Shown here piece after piece: positions 17,851 through 27,679 of a DNA stretch of 64,000 nucleotides. Each line of letters starts with the position of its first letter. The first letter of the stretch is position 1. The notes beneath the pieces are model-generated. The model was not told the origin of the DNA. It saw nothing but the letters and a program-made list of their open reading frames with translations, and made no database searches. The DNA lies in NCBI RefSeq assembly GCF_008520305.1, contig NZ_ML703290.1, forward strand, positions 1 to 64,000. Reading direction: 5' to 3'. Origin of the DNA: Mesorhizobium sp. SARCC-RB16n. Lineage in GTDB: Bacteria; Pseudomonadota; Alphaproteobacteria; Rhizobiales; Rhizobiaceae. Both the position numbers and the translations under genes were made by a program.

Positions 17851-19800
17851 ATGCGCGACAATCAGTCCGACGTCTTCGATCTTTTTTCGGAGATTTATGC
17901 CAACGCCGCCCAGGAAGAAACCAGCCTCCAGCAGTATCTCCTTGCTTGCCGAGAGGACAAGTCAATGTATGCCTCGGCGCCTGAACGGATGGTCGAGGCA
18001 ATCGGCGAACCCGATCTGGTCGACACCAGCAAGGACGAACGGCTCGGTCGCATTTTTTCGAACCGCACCGTGAAGATCTATCCCTCCTTCTCCGATTTCT
18101 ACGGAATGGAGGAAACGATCGAGCGTATCGCCGGGTATTTTCGCTATGCCTCCCAGGGACTCGAGGAGCGCAAGCAAATCCTCTACCTCCTTGGCCCTGT
18201 CGGCGGCGGCAAATCCTCACTGGCCGAACGGCTGAAGAAATTGATGGAACAGCGCCCGATCTACACGCTGAAGGTCGGCAACCAGATCAGCCCGGTTTTC
18301 GAATCGCCACTTGGCCTTTTCCACCCCGATCGCATGGGCGACCTCCTGGAGGATAAATACGGCATAGCCCGACGCCGGCTGAATGGGCTCATCTCACCAT
18401 GGGCGGCCAAGCGGCTCGACGAACTGTCTGGCGACATCTCCAAATTCAGCGTGGTCAAGTTGATGCCTTCCCGGCTGCGCCAGATCGGCATTGCCAAGAC
18501 AGAGCCCGGCGACGAAAACAATCAGGACGTCTCGGCCCTGGTCGGCAAGGTCGACATCAGGCAATTGGAAAATTTCAGCCAGTCCGATCCGGACGCCTAT
18601 TCCTACAGCGGCGGACTGAATCGGACCACGCAAGGCCTGCTCGAATTCGTCGAGATGTTCAAGGCACCCATCAAGGTCCTGCATCCGTTGCTGACGGCGA
18701 CCCAGGAAGGCAGTTACAACGGTACCGAGAATTTCGGCGCCTTTCCCTACCAGGGCATCATCGTTGCCCATTCCAACGAATCGGAATGGCAACAGTTCAA
18801 GAACAACAAGAACAACGAGGCCTTTCTCGACCGCATCCTCGTGGTCAAGGTGCCGTATTGCCTGCGGATCACCGAAGAGCGGCAGATCTATGAAAAGCTG
18901 CTGCGCGAGAGCGACCTGGCTGCCAGCCCCTGTGCGCCTGAAGTGATGGACATTCTCAGCCGATTCACGGTCTCGACCCGCCTTGCCGAGCACGACAATT
19001 CGCCGCTCTACACCAAGATGCGCGCCTATGATGGCGAGAACCTCAAGGAGGTCGATCCCAAGGCGAAGTCGGTTCAGGAATATCGCGATGCCGCCGGCGT
19101 CGACGAAGGCATGACCGGCGTAAGCACACGCTTCGCCTTCAAGATCTTGTCCCAGACATTCAACTACGACACCAAGGAGGTGGCTGCCGATCCCGTGCAC
19201 CTGATGTACATCCTGGAAGAGGCGATCAAGCGCGAGCAGTTTCCGAAGGAGACGGAAGCCGCCTATCTCGACTTCATCAAGTCGGAATTGGCAACGCGCT
19301 ATGCCGAGTTCATCGGCCACGAGATTCAGAAGGCCTATCTGGAATCATACAGCGAATATGGCCAGAACCTCTTCGACCGCTACATCGCCTATGCCGATGC
19401 CTGGATTGAGGACCAGGACTACAAGGATCCAGACACCGGCCAGATCCTCAACCGCGAGGTATTGGACAAGGAATTGTCGCAGGTCGAGAAACCGGCCGGC
19501 ATCGCCAATCCCAAGGACTTCCGCAATGAAGTGGTCAAATTCACGCTGCGTGCCCGGGCGCGAAACCACGGCCGCAACCCGTCCTGGACAGGTTATGAGA
19601 AACTTCGCGAGGTGATCGAGAAGCGGATGTTCGGCCAAGTCGAAGACCTCTTGCCGGTGATCAGTTTCGGCTCCAAGCAGGACAACGTCACGGAAAAGCG
19701 GCACAATGAATTCGTGCAGCGAATGGTGGAACGCGGCTACACCGAGCGGCAGGTGCGCCGGCTTGTCGACTGGTACATGCGGGTGAACAAGGCGGGTTAA
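17851..19800 (+). CDS. prkA: PrkA family serine protein kinase / AAA+ protein
   Basis: A 649-residue protein of the PrkA (YeaG) family. The N-terminal AAA domain has Walker A LGPVGGGKSS with Lys at about 121. The C-terminal PrkA domain, distantly like eukaryotic kinases, covers roughly residues 390-649. E. coli YeaG acts with YeaH under nitrogen starvation and sustained stress; relatives have been reported to have kinase or AAA-linked protease activity. It is first in a three-gene unit with yeaH and spoVR. All expected regions are intact. Confidence 0.95.
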   Translation: MRDNQSDVFDLFSEIYANAAQEETSLQQYLLACREDKSMYASAPERMVEAIGEPDLVDTSKDERLGRIFSNRTVKIYPSFSDFYGMEETIERIAGYFRYASQGLEERKQILYLLGPVGGGKSSLAERLKKLMEQRPIYTLKVGNQISPVFESPLGLFHPDRMGDLLEDKYGIARRRLNGLISPWAAKRLDELSGDISKFSVVKLMPSRLRQIGIAKTEPGDENNQDVSALVGKVDIRQLENFSQSDPDAYSYSGGLNRTTQGLLEFVEMFKAPIKVLHPLLTATQEGSYNGTENFGAFPYQGIIVAHSNESEWQQFKNNKNNEAFLDRILVVKVPYCLRITEERQIYEKLLRESDLAASPCAPEVMDILSRFTVSTRLAEHDNSPLYTKMRAYDGENLKEVDPKAKSVQEYRDAAGVDEGMTGVSTRFAFKILSQTFNYDTKEVAADPVHLMYILEEAIKREQFPKETEAAYLDFIKSELATRYAEFIGHEIQKAYLESYSEYGQNLFDRYIAYADAWIEDQDYKDPDTGQILNREVLDKELSQVEKPAGIANPKDFRNEVVKFTLRARARNHGRNPSWTGYEKLREVIEKRMFGQVEDLLPVISFGSKQDNVTEKRHNEFVQRMVERGYTERQVRRLVDWYMRVNKAG

Positions 19801-19819
19801 GAAAAGCCCGAATGGTTCC

Positions 19820-21133
19820 ATGCCTATTTTCATCGACCGCCGCCTGAATCCGAAGGACAAGAGCCTGGGCAATCGCCAGCGATTCCTCAGGCGCGCTCGG
19901 GAGGAACTCAAGCGGAGCATACGCGATCGGATCCGCACCGGCAGGATCGCCGACGTGGATGGCGAGCACGCAGTGCCCATGCCCGACAGAGGCACGGGCG
20001 AACCGACCTTCAACAACGCCAGGAACAGCGGCAGCCGACAGCACATCCTGCCGGGCAACAGGCATTTCTCCCCTGGAGATCTGATCCCCAAGCCCGGCCA
20101 AGGCGGCGGCGCCGGGGCGTCGTCCCCTGGAAACACCGTGTCTGAAGACGACTTTCGTTTTGTGCTGTCACGCGAAGAGGTGCTCGATCTTTTTTTCGAG
20201 GATCTCGAACTCCCGGATATGGTCAAGCTCAACCTCAAGGAAATCCTTGCCTTCAAGCCGCGCCGGGCTGGCTTCGCCGCTACCGGCTCACCCACCAACA
20301 TCAACGTTGGGCGCACGATGCGTAACAGCCACGGTCGCCGCATTGCGCTCAGGCGCCCCAAGCAAGCGGCGGTCGACGCGATCATGCAGGACCTCGCCTC
20401 GCTGGAGACCGCACGGCCCAATGCTCAGACGCGCGAGCGCGTCGCGGCCCTTAAGGAGGAGATCGAGCGGCTGGAGCGCCGGCGCCGGCGGATTGCCTTC
20501 GTCGACCCGGTCGACATCCGGTTCAACCGCTTCGACCCGTGCCCGGTGCCGAACGCGAAAGCGGTCATGTTCTGCCTGATGGACGTGTCGGGCTCGATGG
20601 GCGAGCGTGAGAAGGACCTGGCCAAGCGCTTCTTCGTGCTGCTGCACCTGTTCCTGAAGCGACGTTATGAGCGCACCGAAATCGTCTTCATCCGCCATAC
20701 CCACGAGGCGCAGGAGGTTGACGAGGAGACGTTCTTCAATTGCACGCAAAGCGGCGGTACCGTCGTTTCCACTGCGCTCGAGGAAATGCATCGCATCATC
20801 AGGCAGCGATATCCGGCCAGCGAATGGAACATCTATGCCGCCCAGGCCTCGGACGGAGACAATTCCCTCTCCGATTCCGAGCGCTGCATCGCCCTGCTGA
20901 ACGGCAAGCTCATGCGCTTGTGCCAGTATTTCGCCTATGTCGAGATCATCGACGAACGCGAGAGCCACATCTTCGGAGCGACCGAAAACGGGACGTCGCT
21001 CTGGCGAGCCTACAGCGCCATTGAGTCAAACTGGCCGAACTTCCAGATGAGCCGCATAGCCACGGCCGCCGATATCTATCCTGTCTTTCGTCGGCTCTTC
21101 GCCAAACAGCCCGCGCTCCGCAAGAACGCCTGA
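19820..21133 (+). CDS. YeaH/YhbH family protein (DUF444)
   Basis: A 437-residue DUF444 protein. The C-terminal half carries a von Willebrand A-like domain with MIDAS MDVSGSMGE. The N-terminus FIDRRLNPKDKSLGNRQRFLRR is typical, and a Gly-rich linker lies near residues 90-110. It is the standard partner of PrkA/YeaG, encoded 19 bases after prkA and 8 bases before spoVR. The AAA plus VWA pairing resembles MoxR-type systems that remodel targets; the target is unknown. In Bacillus the relative YhbH is needed for sporulation. Confidence 0.93.
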   Translation: MPIFIDRRLNPKDKSLGNRQRFLRRAREELKRSIRDRIRTGRIADVDGEHAVPMPDRGTGEPTFNNARNSGSRQHILPGNRHFSPGDLIPKPGQGGGAGASSPGNTVSEDDFRFVLSREEVLDLFFEDLELPDMVKLNLKEILAFKPRRAGFAATGSPTNINVGRTMRNSHGRRIALRRPKQAAVDAIMQDLASLETARPNAQTRERVAALKEEIERLERRRRRIAFVDPVDIRFNRFDPCPVPNAKAVMFCLMDVSGSMGEREKDLAKRFFVLLHLFLKRRYERTEIVFIRHTHEAQEVDEETFFNCTQSGGTVVSTALEEMHRIIRQRYPASEWNIYAAQASDGDNSLSDSERCIALLNGKLMRLCQYFAYVEIIDERESHIFGATENGTSLWRAYSAIESNWPNFQMSRIATAADIYPVFRRLFAKQPALRKNA

Positions 21134-21141
21134 GGGGAACC

Positions 21142-22686
21142 ATGGCCAGGACAGCCAGCAAACCGGGTTTGCTCTTTTCCGGATCCGACTGGGATTTCCA
21201 GAAATTGTCGCAGGCCTACGAGGCGATCGCGGCACTCGGCATCGAGGAGCTTAAGCTGGACACCTATCCGGTGCAGATGGAAATCATTTCCTCGCAGCAG
21301 ATGCTCGACGCCTATTCATCGGTCGGCATGCCGCTGATGTACCGTCATTGGTCGTTCGGCAAGCATTTCCTGTACCAGGACTTTCTCTACCGCAAGGGCG
21401 GACGGGGGCTGGCTTATGAACTCGTCATCAATTCCAATCCCTGCATCGTCTACCTGATGGAGGAAAACACCATGGCCCTGCAGGCCCTGGTGACGGCGCA
21501 TGCGGCGCTCGGACACAATCATTTCTTCAAGAACAATCATCTTTTCCGGCAATGGACCGATGCCGGAGGGATCCTGAGCTACATGGAGTTCGCCAAGAGC
21601 TATATCGCCCGGTGCGAGGAGCGGCACGGACTGTCAGCCGTGGAAGGCATTCTCGACTGCGCTCACGCGCTGATGGAGCAAGGCGTATTCAGATACCACA
21701 GGCCGCCAAAGCTGTCGTCGGAGCGGCAGCGTGAAGGGCTGCGCGAACGCCTAGAATACGAAGAACGCTCCTACAACGACTTGTGGCGCACGCTGCCTCC
21801 TTCACAGGACACCAGCAAGACCGAGAACAAGGATGAGGGCTTGGCGGAGCGGAAGAAATCGCTCAACCTGCCCGAGGAGAATCTGCTCTATTTTCTTGAG
21901 AAGAACAGCCTTGTCCTGGAGCCCTGGCAGCGCGAGATCATCCGCATCGTGCGTGTCGTTGCGCAGTATTTCTATCCGCAGCGGCAAACGCAGGTGATGA
22001 ATGAAGGCTGCGCCACCTTCGTGCACTACACCCTCATGAACGCGTTGTTCGACCGCGGCCAGATCAGCGAGGGCGCCATGCTCGAGGTCCTGCGCAACCA
22101 CTCCAATGTGATCTTCCAGCCGGCCTTCGACGACCCCCGGTTCTCCGGTATCAATCCATACGCGCTCGGTCTCGACATGATGCAGGACATACAGCGCATT
22201 TCGACCGAGCCGACGGCGGAGGACCGCGACTGGTTTCCCGACATTGCGGGCCGCGGTGACTGGCGCGATGTGCTCCTGGACGCATGGGCCAATCACCGCG
22301 ACGAATCCTTCGTCCGCCAGCACCTCAGCCCAGCCCTGATACGGAAGTGGCGGATGTTTGTCCTGGCCGATCAGGCCGAAGACGCGCATTACGAGGTTGC
22401 CTCGATCCATAATGAGCGCGGCTACCAAAAGATACGTGCCGCGCTGGCCCACAGCTACGATGTGGGGGCGAGCCTGCCGGATATCCAGGTGGTGGATGTC
22501 GACCTGCTCGGTAACCGGCATTTGCGGCTACAGCACAAGGTGAAGGAGGGCGTACTGCTCGACAGTGGCAGCCGCGACGCGACCCTGCGCCATATCCGAA
22601 GCCTCTGGGGTTATGAGGTCAGCCTGGCCGCGGTCGACGCCGAAACCGGTACGACGCTCAACGAGCGCTCGAGCAATGACTGTTGA
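21142..22686 (+). CDS. SpoVR family protein (YcgB-like)
   Basis: A 514-residue SpoVR protein with family segments SGSDWDFQKLSQAYEAIAA near the N-terminus and the central NEGCATFVHYTLMN, whose His residues suggest a metal site. SpoVR contributes to spore cortex formation in Bacillus; in non-sporulating bacteria the gene is almost always linked to prkA and yeaH. The role here is therefore part of a starvation or stationary-phase response, with molecular activity unknown. It ends the operon. Confidence 0.93.
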   Translation: MARTASKPGLLFSGSDWDFQKLSQAYEAIAALGIEELKLDTYPVQMEIISSQQMLDAYSSVGMPLMYRHWSFGKHFLYQDFLYRKGGRGLAYELVINSNPCIVYLMEENTMALQALVTAHAALGHNHFFKNNHLFRQWTDAGGILSYMEFAKSYIARCEERHGLSAVEGILDCAHALMEQGVFRYHRPPKLSSERQREGLRERLEYEERSYNDLWRTLPPSQDTSKTENKDEGLAERKKSLNLPEENLLYFLEKNSLVLEPWQREIIRIVRVVAQYFYPQRQTQVMNEGCATFVHYTLMNALFDRGQISEGAMLEVLRNHSNVIFQPAFDDPRFSGINPYALGLDMMQDIQRISTEPTAEDRDWFPDIAGRGDWRDVLLDAWANHRDESFVRQHLSPALIRKWRMFVLADQAEDAHYEVASIHNERGYQKIRAALAHSYDVGASLPDIQVVDVDLLGNRHLRLQHKVKEGVLLDSGSRDATLRHIRSLWGYEVSLAAVDAETGTTLNERSSNDC

Positions 22687-22760
22687 GTTTCGGCCTTGGG
22701 CCGCACCGGAGGCGATCGCGCGGAACGAGTGGAACACGCTCCGCGGACATGCTGGTGCGC

Positions 22761-23564
22761 TCAGCCGACCGTCGATCTCAGGAACGCCAGCGCCGCGATG
22801 GTCAGCGCGTCGCCCTCCTCGCCGAAATCGCGGTTGATCGACAGGTGCGTATAGGCGCTGCCGTCGAACAGCGTCACATCAGTGCCGCTGGCGCGCAGGC
22901 GCTCGGCAAAGGCCGTGGACTGCTCGCCGCGACCCTCGGCGCGCGAATAGGCGATGAAGGTCGGCGGATGCTTGCGGCCGTCCACATAGCTCGCCGGCGA
23001 AAGTGCCGCCCATTGCGAAGGATCGGAAAACACGCGCGCATAAGCCCGCACCATGCCGCCATTTTTGGCGAGCGCGGCGAGATCATAGGCTCGGGTATCG
23101 TCGAGAAGCAGCCCGGCGACGCCGGGTAATCCGCCGCGCATGCCCGTCAACGCAATCAGATGGCAGCCGGCCGAATGGCCCATGCCGACGATACGGTTGG
23201 GGTCGCCACCATGTCGGGCGATGTTGGCCCTGATATAGGCATAGGCCTTTTCGACGTCGCCCGCCTGTGTGGCGACATCAGCCTGCGGCAGCATGCGGTA
23301 ATCGATGGAAACGAAGCAGAAGCCGTTGGCCAGCAGGAAGGCCGGCTTGGCGTTGACCTGGCTGCGTTTGCCGAACCGCCAGGCGCCGCCATGGACGAAG
23401 AACCCGACCGGGAGGTTTCTCGCGCCATCGGGCGCGTAGATGTCGAGCTTGGCCGGCCCATAGTCGAAGGTTTCGGGCGACGGCTTGTCTCGCGCCGCCA
23501 GCGTGCCGGCAGGCAACAAGGCAGCCATCGAGGCCAGGAGCAAGGTTCGCCGATCGATCGTCAT
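22761..23564 (-). CDS. Secreted alpha/beta hydrolase (carboxylesterase-like)
   Basis: A 267-residue protein with a leader, MTIDRRTLLLASMAALLPAG, and likely cleavage after LAA near residue 24. The alpha/beta-hydrolase domain has an oxyanion loop VGFFVHGGAWRFGKR and the nucleophile elbow GMGHSAG. The catalytic Asp and His are expected near DGSAYTHL at the C-terminus. It belongs to the HSL/BD-FAE-like esterases acting on small esters; the substrate is unknown. ATG 23564 is preferred to 23579 because it places the Arg pair correctly in the leader. Confidence 0.86.
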   Translation of the reverse strand: MTIDRRTLLLASMAALLPAGTLAARDKPSPETFDYGPAKLDIYAPDGARNLPVGFFVHGGAWRFGKRSQVNAKPAFLLANGFCFVSIDYRMLPQADVATQAGDVEKAYAYIRANIARHGGDPNRIVGMGHSAGCHLIALTGMRGGLPGVAGLLLDDTRAYDLAALAKNGGMVRAYARVFSDPSQWAALSPASYVDGRKHPPTFIAYSRAEGRGEQSTAFAERLRASGTDVTLFDGSAYTHLSINRDFGEEGDALTIAALAFLRSTVG

Positions 23565-23624
23565 CGGCGGAGAATGCATCCCGGCGGACGAGAGTTCCAG
23601 TGAAGGATTGGTAAGGCGACGACT

Positions 23625-24515
23625 TTAGCTGCCACCGGCCGGCCGGATCCTGACCCTGGCAATCCGGTTCTTGTCGCGTTTCATGACGACGAAGCGCTTG
23701 CCATGGAACGTAAAAGCCTGCTTCTCCTCGGGGATCGATTGCGCCTCGTGGATGACGAGGCCGGCGATGGTGGTCGCCTCTTCGTCCGGCAGGTTCCAGT
23801 CGAGTGCCCGGTTGAGGTCGCGGATCGGCACCGTGCCTTCGACCACGACGGAACCATCCGCCTCCTGCTTGACACCCTGGATGTCGACATCGTGCTCGTC
23901 GGCGATCTCGCCGACGATCTCCTCGATGATGTCCTCCAGCGTCACCAGCCCCTCGACCTCGCCATATTCGTCGACGACGACGGCGAAATGCGCCTTGCGG
24001 CGCAGGAAGGCATTGAGCTGTTCCTGCAAGGTCGTGGTGTCGGGCACGAACCAGGGTTTCGACGCGATCTTCATCACGTCGATTTGCGAAAAATCGTTGC
24101 CGACTTCGTTCAGCGCGCGCAGCAGATCCTTGGCGTGCAGCACGCCGACGATATTGTCGAGCGAGCCTTTCCAGAGCGGCATGCGGGTGTGCGGGCTCTG
24201 CAGGATTTCGCGCACCACCGCTTCCGGCGCATTGTCGGCGTTGACCGAGCGCATGTTGGTGCGGTGGACCATGACGTCGGAGACTTCGAGTTCTTCGAGG
24301 TCGAACAGGCCGCCGATGCGGTCGCGGTCTTCGCGCACCACCTGGCCATCGCGGCGGAAATCGTCGACCGCGCCGCGCAATTCGTCCTGGCTCGATCGCT
24401 GCGGTTCGATGCGCGACAGTTCATAGCCGAACATGGCAAGCAGGCGTGTCCGCACGGCAACGACCAGCACGACGATGATGGCAAGGACGGAGACGACGAT
24501 CCAGCCGGTGTCCAT
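23625..24515 (-). CDS. CorC/HlyC-type protein lacking the CNNM membrane domain
   Basis: A 296-residue protein. From residue 30 onward it matches CNNM/CorC proteins: the ELRGAVDDFRRDGQVVREDRDR linker, a CBS pair from LEVSDVMVHRTNMRSV to about residue 205, and a C-terminal CorC_HlyC domain (about 213-290). Full-length relatives are about 430 residues and start with a DUF21/CNNM domain of three to four helices. Here the normal start MDTGWIVVSVLAIIVVLV is joined directly to LLAMFGYELSR, so roughly 135-140 residues are missing in frame. One helix remains. It follows aroB by one base. Confidence 0.85.
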   Translation of the reverse strand: MDTGWIVVSVLAIIVVLVVAVRTRLLAMFGYELSRIEPQRSSQDELRGAVDDFRRDGQVVREDRDRIGGLFDLEELEVSDVMVHRTNMRSVNADNAPEAVVREILQSPHTRMPLWKGSLDNIVGVLHAKDLLRALNEVGNDFSQIDVMKIASKPWFVPDTTTLQEQLNAFLRRKAHFAVVVDEYGEVEGLVTLEDIIEEIVGEIADEHDVDIQGVKQEADGSVVVEGTVPIRDLNRALDWNLPDEEATTIAGLVIHEAQSIPEEKQAFTFHGKRFVVMKRDKNRIARVRIRPAGGS

Positions 24516-24516
24516 C

Positions 24517-25653
24517 TCAGCCGGCTTTCCGGCTGGCTGGATGGTTTTCCCTGAGGAACGACAGCACTTCCGAGGCCGGTACATCCTTGGCGATGAAGGC
24601 CTGGCCGATGCCGCGCGTCAGGATGAAGGTCAGCGCGCCGCGCGAGACCTTCTTGTCTTGCGTGATGAATGAAAGCAGGGCTTCGGCATCCGGCAGTTCG
24701 CCCGGAATATCGGCCATCCGCCACGGCAGGCCGACGGCACGCAGATGCGCCTCGACGCGGGCTGCGTCGTCTGGGCTGGCGAGATTGAGCCGCGACGAGA
24801 ACCGGTGCGCCAGCGCCATGCCGATGGCGACCCCTTCGCCATGGACGAGGCGAGCGCCGTCATACTGCGTAGCGGCTTCCAGTGCATGGCCGAATGTGTG
24901 CCCGAGATTGAGCAAGGCGCGGTCACCGGTCTCGAACTCGTCGCGGGCAACCACATCGGCCTTGGCGCGGCAGGCCTCGGCAATGGCCTCGACCCGCTCC
25001 GGCCCGCCGGCGAACACCTTCTCCCAGTTCGCTTCCAGCCAGGCGAAGAATTCCGGCCGGTCGATCAGCCCGTATTTGGCAAGTTCGGCATAGCCGGCGC
25101 GGAATTCGCGGATCGGCAGCGTGTCGAGCACTTCGGCATCGGCCAGCACCAGCTTGGGCTGGAGGAAGACACCGACAAGGTTCTTGCCGCGCGGACTGTT
25201 GATGCCGGTCTTGCCGCCGACCGAGGAATCGACCTGTGCCAGCAGCGAGGTCGGAACCTGCACGAAATTCATGCCACGCCGCACGATACCGGCGGCAAAG
25301 CCGGTGAGATCGCCGATGACGCCGCCGCCAAGCGCGATGACGACGTCGCCCCGCTCCAGCCTGGCTGCCAGAACCCCATCGACCACCGCTTCGAGATGGG
25401 CAAAGTTCTTGGTCTTCTCGCCGGGCGGCATTGTGATCACGGTGTGCTGGATGCCACCCTTCTCGAGCCCGGCCTTCAGCGTATCGAGATGCGCGGCGGC
25501 GACATTTTCGTCGGTCACGACAGCGGCGCGCGTGCCGGGCAGCCGGCGCGAAATTTCCGTGCCGGCGCGCGACAAAAGGCCGGAACCGATCAATATGTCA
25601 TAGGCCCGGTCGCCCAAACCGACTTCGACGGTGACAGGTTGATCCGTGCTCAT
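24517..25653 (-). CDS. aroB: 3-dehydroquinate synthase
   Basis: A 378-residue enzyme converting DAHP to 3-dehydroquinate, step two of the shikimate pathway, using NAD and a divalent metal. Motifs: [12 protein letters not shown] near the N-terminus, the NAD loop [17 protein letters not shown], the [21 protein letters not shown] stretch, and the metal ligands in [15 protein letters not shown] 25653 overlaps the end of aroK (stop at 25650-25652), giving ATGA-type coupling in the operon aroK-aroB-corC, a standard rhizobial order. Confidence 0.97.
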   Translation of the reverse strand: MSTDQPVTVEVGLGDRAYDILIGSGLLSRAGTEISRRLPGTRAAVVTDENVAAAHLDTLKAGLEKGGIQHTVITMPPGEKTKNFAHLEAVVDGVLAARLERGDVVIALGGGVIGDLTGFAAGIVRRGMNFVQVPTSLLAQVDSSVGGKTGINSPRGKNLVGVFLQPKLVLADAEVLDTLPIREFRAGYAELAKYGLIDRPEFFAWLEANWEKVFAGGPERVEAIAEACRAKADVVARDEFETGDRALLNLGHTFGHALEAATQYDGARLVHGEGVAIGMALAHRFSSRLNLASPDDAARVEAHLRAVGLPWRMADIPGELPDAEALLSFITQDKKVSRGALTFILTRGIGQAFIAKDVPASEVLSFLRENHPASRKAG

Positions 25654-26261
25654 GATTCGACCCCGCCCGTCGCGGCTATCGCATCGATGCCGAAATGCCG
25701 GCACAGCGCCTCGAGCACCTCGGCGGCAATGACTTCCTTGCGATCGTCGCGGGTCGGCACGGTGATATCTGATGTGGCATAGACCGGATAGCGCTCCCCC
25801 ATCAGCCGCTCCAGCACGGCGCGCGGGTCGGCGCTTTTCAAAAGCGGCCGGTTCTGCTTCTTGGAAACGCGGTCCATCAGAAGGTCGAGCTCGGCCTTCA
25901 GCCACACCGAGACGCCGTGCGCGGCGATGGCCTCGCGCGTCTGCGCGTTCATGAAGGCACCGCCGCCGGTCGACAGAACCTGCGGGCCGTTTTCAAGCAC
26001 GCGCAGGATGACACGCTGCTCCAGGGCCCGGAACTCGGTCTCGCCATAGCGCTCGAACAGCTCTGGAACGGTCATCCGCGACACGCTCTCGATCTCCTGG
26101 TCGCTGTCGATGAAGGGCAGCGAAAGCATCGTCGCCACCTTGCGACCGATCGCGGTCTTGCCGGCACCCATCAGCCCGACGAAGACAATGGACCGGCCGC
26201 CCAGCGCGCCAAGCAGCGCGGCATGGGTCTCGCCTGGAGGATTTGCCTGTAGCGCGTTCAT
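25650..26261 (-). CDS. aroK: Shikimate kinase
   Basis: A 203-residue P-loop kinase phosphorylating shikimate with ATP. Walker A is [11 protein letters not shown], the shikimate-binding DSDQEIE follows, then STGGGAFMN and the lid arginine region [12 protein letters not shown]. Two starts are possible: ATG 26261 and ATG 26300. The first gives a length closer to the family; neither has a strong ribosome site. It heads the aroK-aroB-corC unit and is divergent from the small membrane protein at 26474. Confidence 0.95.
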   Translation of the reverse strand: MNALQANPPGETHAALLGALGGRSIVFVGLMGAGKTAIGRKVATMLSLPFIDSDQEIESVSRMTVPELFERYGETEFRALEQRVILRVLENGPQVLSTGGGAFMNAQTREAIAAHGVSVWLKAELDLLMDRVSKKQNRPLLKSADPRAVLERLMGERYPVYATSDITVPTRDDRKEVIAAEVLEALCRHFGIDAIAATGGVES

Positions 26262-26473
26262 CAGCTGTTTCTTGGGCCCTCTTTGCCGGCGTATCGACAT
26301 GAAAAGCCGGTTTGCGTCAAGCGTGCCGAGTGCCTTGGGCTCGATATGGACTGAGGGAGGCTTGCATCGGAAGTTGCTAACAGCCCCCCGCTTCTTCCTT
26401 GAATTGGCCGGATTGGCGTCCCATAAGGGCACAGGGTTTGGAAACGCAGAACAAGAAGACGGGCGAGAACTGA

Positions 26474-26626
26474 ATGCCGACACTGTTTCGCTTTGTCGTG
26501 ACCCTCGCGATTCTGGCCGGCATTGCCTATGGTACGATGTTCGCGCTGGTGATGTTCGTCGAGCCGAAGAAAGCGGAAATGAGCGTTCGTATTCCGCCGG
26601 AAAAGCTCAATCCCAAGAAAAACTGA
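26474..26626 (+). CDS. Small one-helix membrane protein (50 residues)
   Basis: ATG 26474 opens a 50-codon frame: one transmembrane helix (residues about 5-29, [20 protein letters not shown]) and then a charged tail with [20 protein letters not shown]. Similar 50-residue proteins sit upstream of xerD in many rhizobia and are often mislabelled as histidine kinase. No kinase motif is present. It lies 37 bases before xerD and probably shares its transcript. Function unknown; conservation of position makes a real gene likely. Confidence 0.75.
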   Translation: MPTLFRFVVTLAILAGIAYGTMFALVMFVEPKKAEMSVRIPPEKLNPKKN

Positions 26627-26663
26627 ACCACAACAAAACCTGACTCGCAACCGCCTCAAGGAA

Positions 26664-27581
26664 ATGAACAGCGCCGCCCGCATCGAGGCCTTCCTGGAAA
26701 TGATGAGCGCCGAGCGGGGAGCGGCCGAGAACACGCTTTCCTCCTATCGCCGTGATCTGGAGGATGCTTCCGACGGGATCGATGGCGGACTTGCCCGCGC
26801 CGGCGCAGCCGACATCAGGGCTTATCTCGACGACATCGCCGCGCGCGGCTTCGCGCCGACCTCGCAAGCGCGCAAACTGTCGGCGATCCGCCAGTTCTTC
26901 AAGTTCCTCTATGCCGAGGGCCTGCGCGGCGACGACCCGACCGGCACGCTTGACAGCCCAAAAAAAGGCCGGCCGCTGCCCAAGACGATGAGCGAGGCCG
27001 AAACCGGCCGGCTGATCGACCGCGCCGCGCACGAAGCCGGCGATGCCGGGCTCGGCCACGCCGACAGGCTGGCGGCGCTGCGCCTGCATGCGCTGGTCGA
27101 AGTGCTCTACGCCACGGGTCTGCGCGTTTCCGAGCTGGTCGGCCTGCCGGTAACGGTGGCGCAGCGCGACGACCGTTTCTTCATGGTGCGCGGCAAGGGC
27201 GACAAGGAACGTATGGTGCCGCTATCGGCCAAGGCGCGCACGGCGATGCGCAGCTGGCTTGACGCCCGAGCCAAGGTGCCTGCCTTCGCCGACAGCCCGT
27301 TCCTGTTTCCGGCGGCATCCGACAGCGGCTATCTCTCGCGCCAGGTCTTTGCGCGTGACCTGAAAGGCTTGGCGGCGCGCGCCGGCATTGCCTCGACGAA
27401 AATATCGCCGCACGTGCTGCGTCATGCTTTCGCCAGCCACCTCCTGCAGAACGGCGCCGATCTCAGGGCCGTGCAGCAACTGCTCGGTCATGCCGACATA
27501 TCGACGACGCAGATTTACACCCACGTGCTGGAGGAGCGGCTGGTGCGGCTGGTCAACGATCATCATCCGCTTGCCGACTAG
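26664..27581 (+). CDS. xerD: Site-specific tyrosine recombinase XerD
   Basis: A 305-residue tyrosine recombinase that, with XerC, resolves chromosome dimers at dif. The N-terminal SAM-like core-binding domain spans residues 5-90. The catalytic set is complete: Arg154 in [10 protein letters not shown], Lys178 in RGKGDKER, His250 and Arg253 in [12 protein letters not shown], His276 in LLGHADIS, and nucleophile Tyr285 in TQIYTHV. It sits in the standard place before accA and not next to any phage or island genes, so it is the housekeeping recombinase and not a mobile integrase. Confidence 0.96.
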   Translation: MNSAARIEAFLEMMSAERGAAENTLSSYRRDLEDASDGIDGGLARAGAADIRAYLDDIAARGFAPTSQARKLSAIRQFFKFLYAEGLRGDDPTGTLDSPKKGRPLPKTMSEAETGRLIDRAAHEAGDAGLGHADRLAALRLHALVEVLYATGLRVSELVGLPVTVAQRDDRFFMVRGKGDKERMVPLSAKARTAMRSWLDARAKVPAFADSPFLFPAASDSGYLSRQVFARDLKGLAARAGIASTKISPHVLRHAFASHLLQNGADLRAVQQLLGHADISTTQIYTHVLEERLVRLVNDHHPLAD

Positions 27582-27582
27582 G

Positions 27583-27602
27583 CCTCATATCGCTATGTGA
27601 GG
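27583..27602 (+). terminator. Hairpin between xerD and accA
   Basis: CCTCATAT (27583-27590) pairs with ATGTGAGG (27595-27602) in an 8 bp stem with one G-T pair and a CGCT loop, two bases after the xerD stop. No T-run follows, so it may be an attenuator or mRNA-stability hairpin instead of a strong terminator. Confidence 0.4.
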
Positions 27603-27679
27603 ACGACATTTCACCGCCCGGAGCCTTGGTTTCAACGGTTCCGCAGTCATTGCCTTCCGACGCATCGGTCCGCCCAAGC

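Noticed and set aside
26664-27581. Tyrosine recombinase as a mobile element integrase
   Set aside because: Sequence and neighbourhood (before accA) are those of housekeeping XerD; no phage or transposon genes lie nearby.
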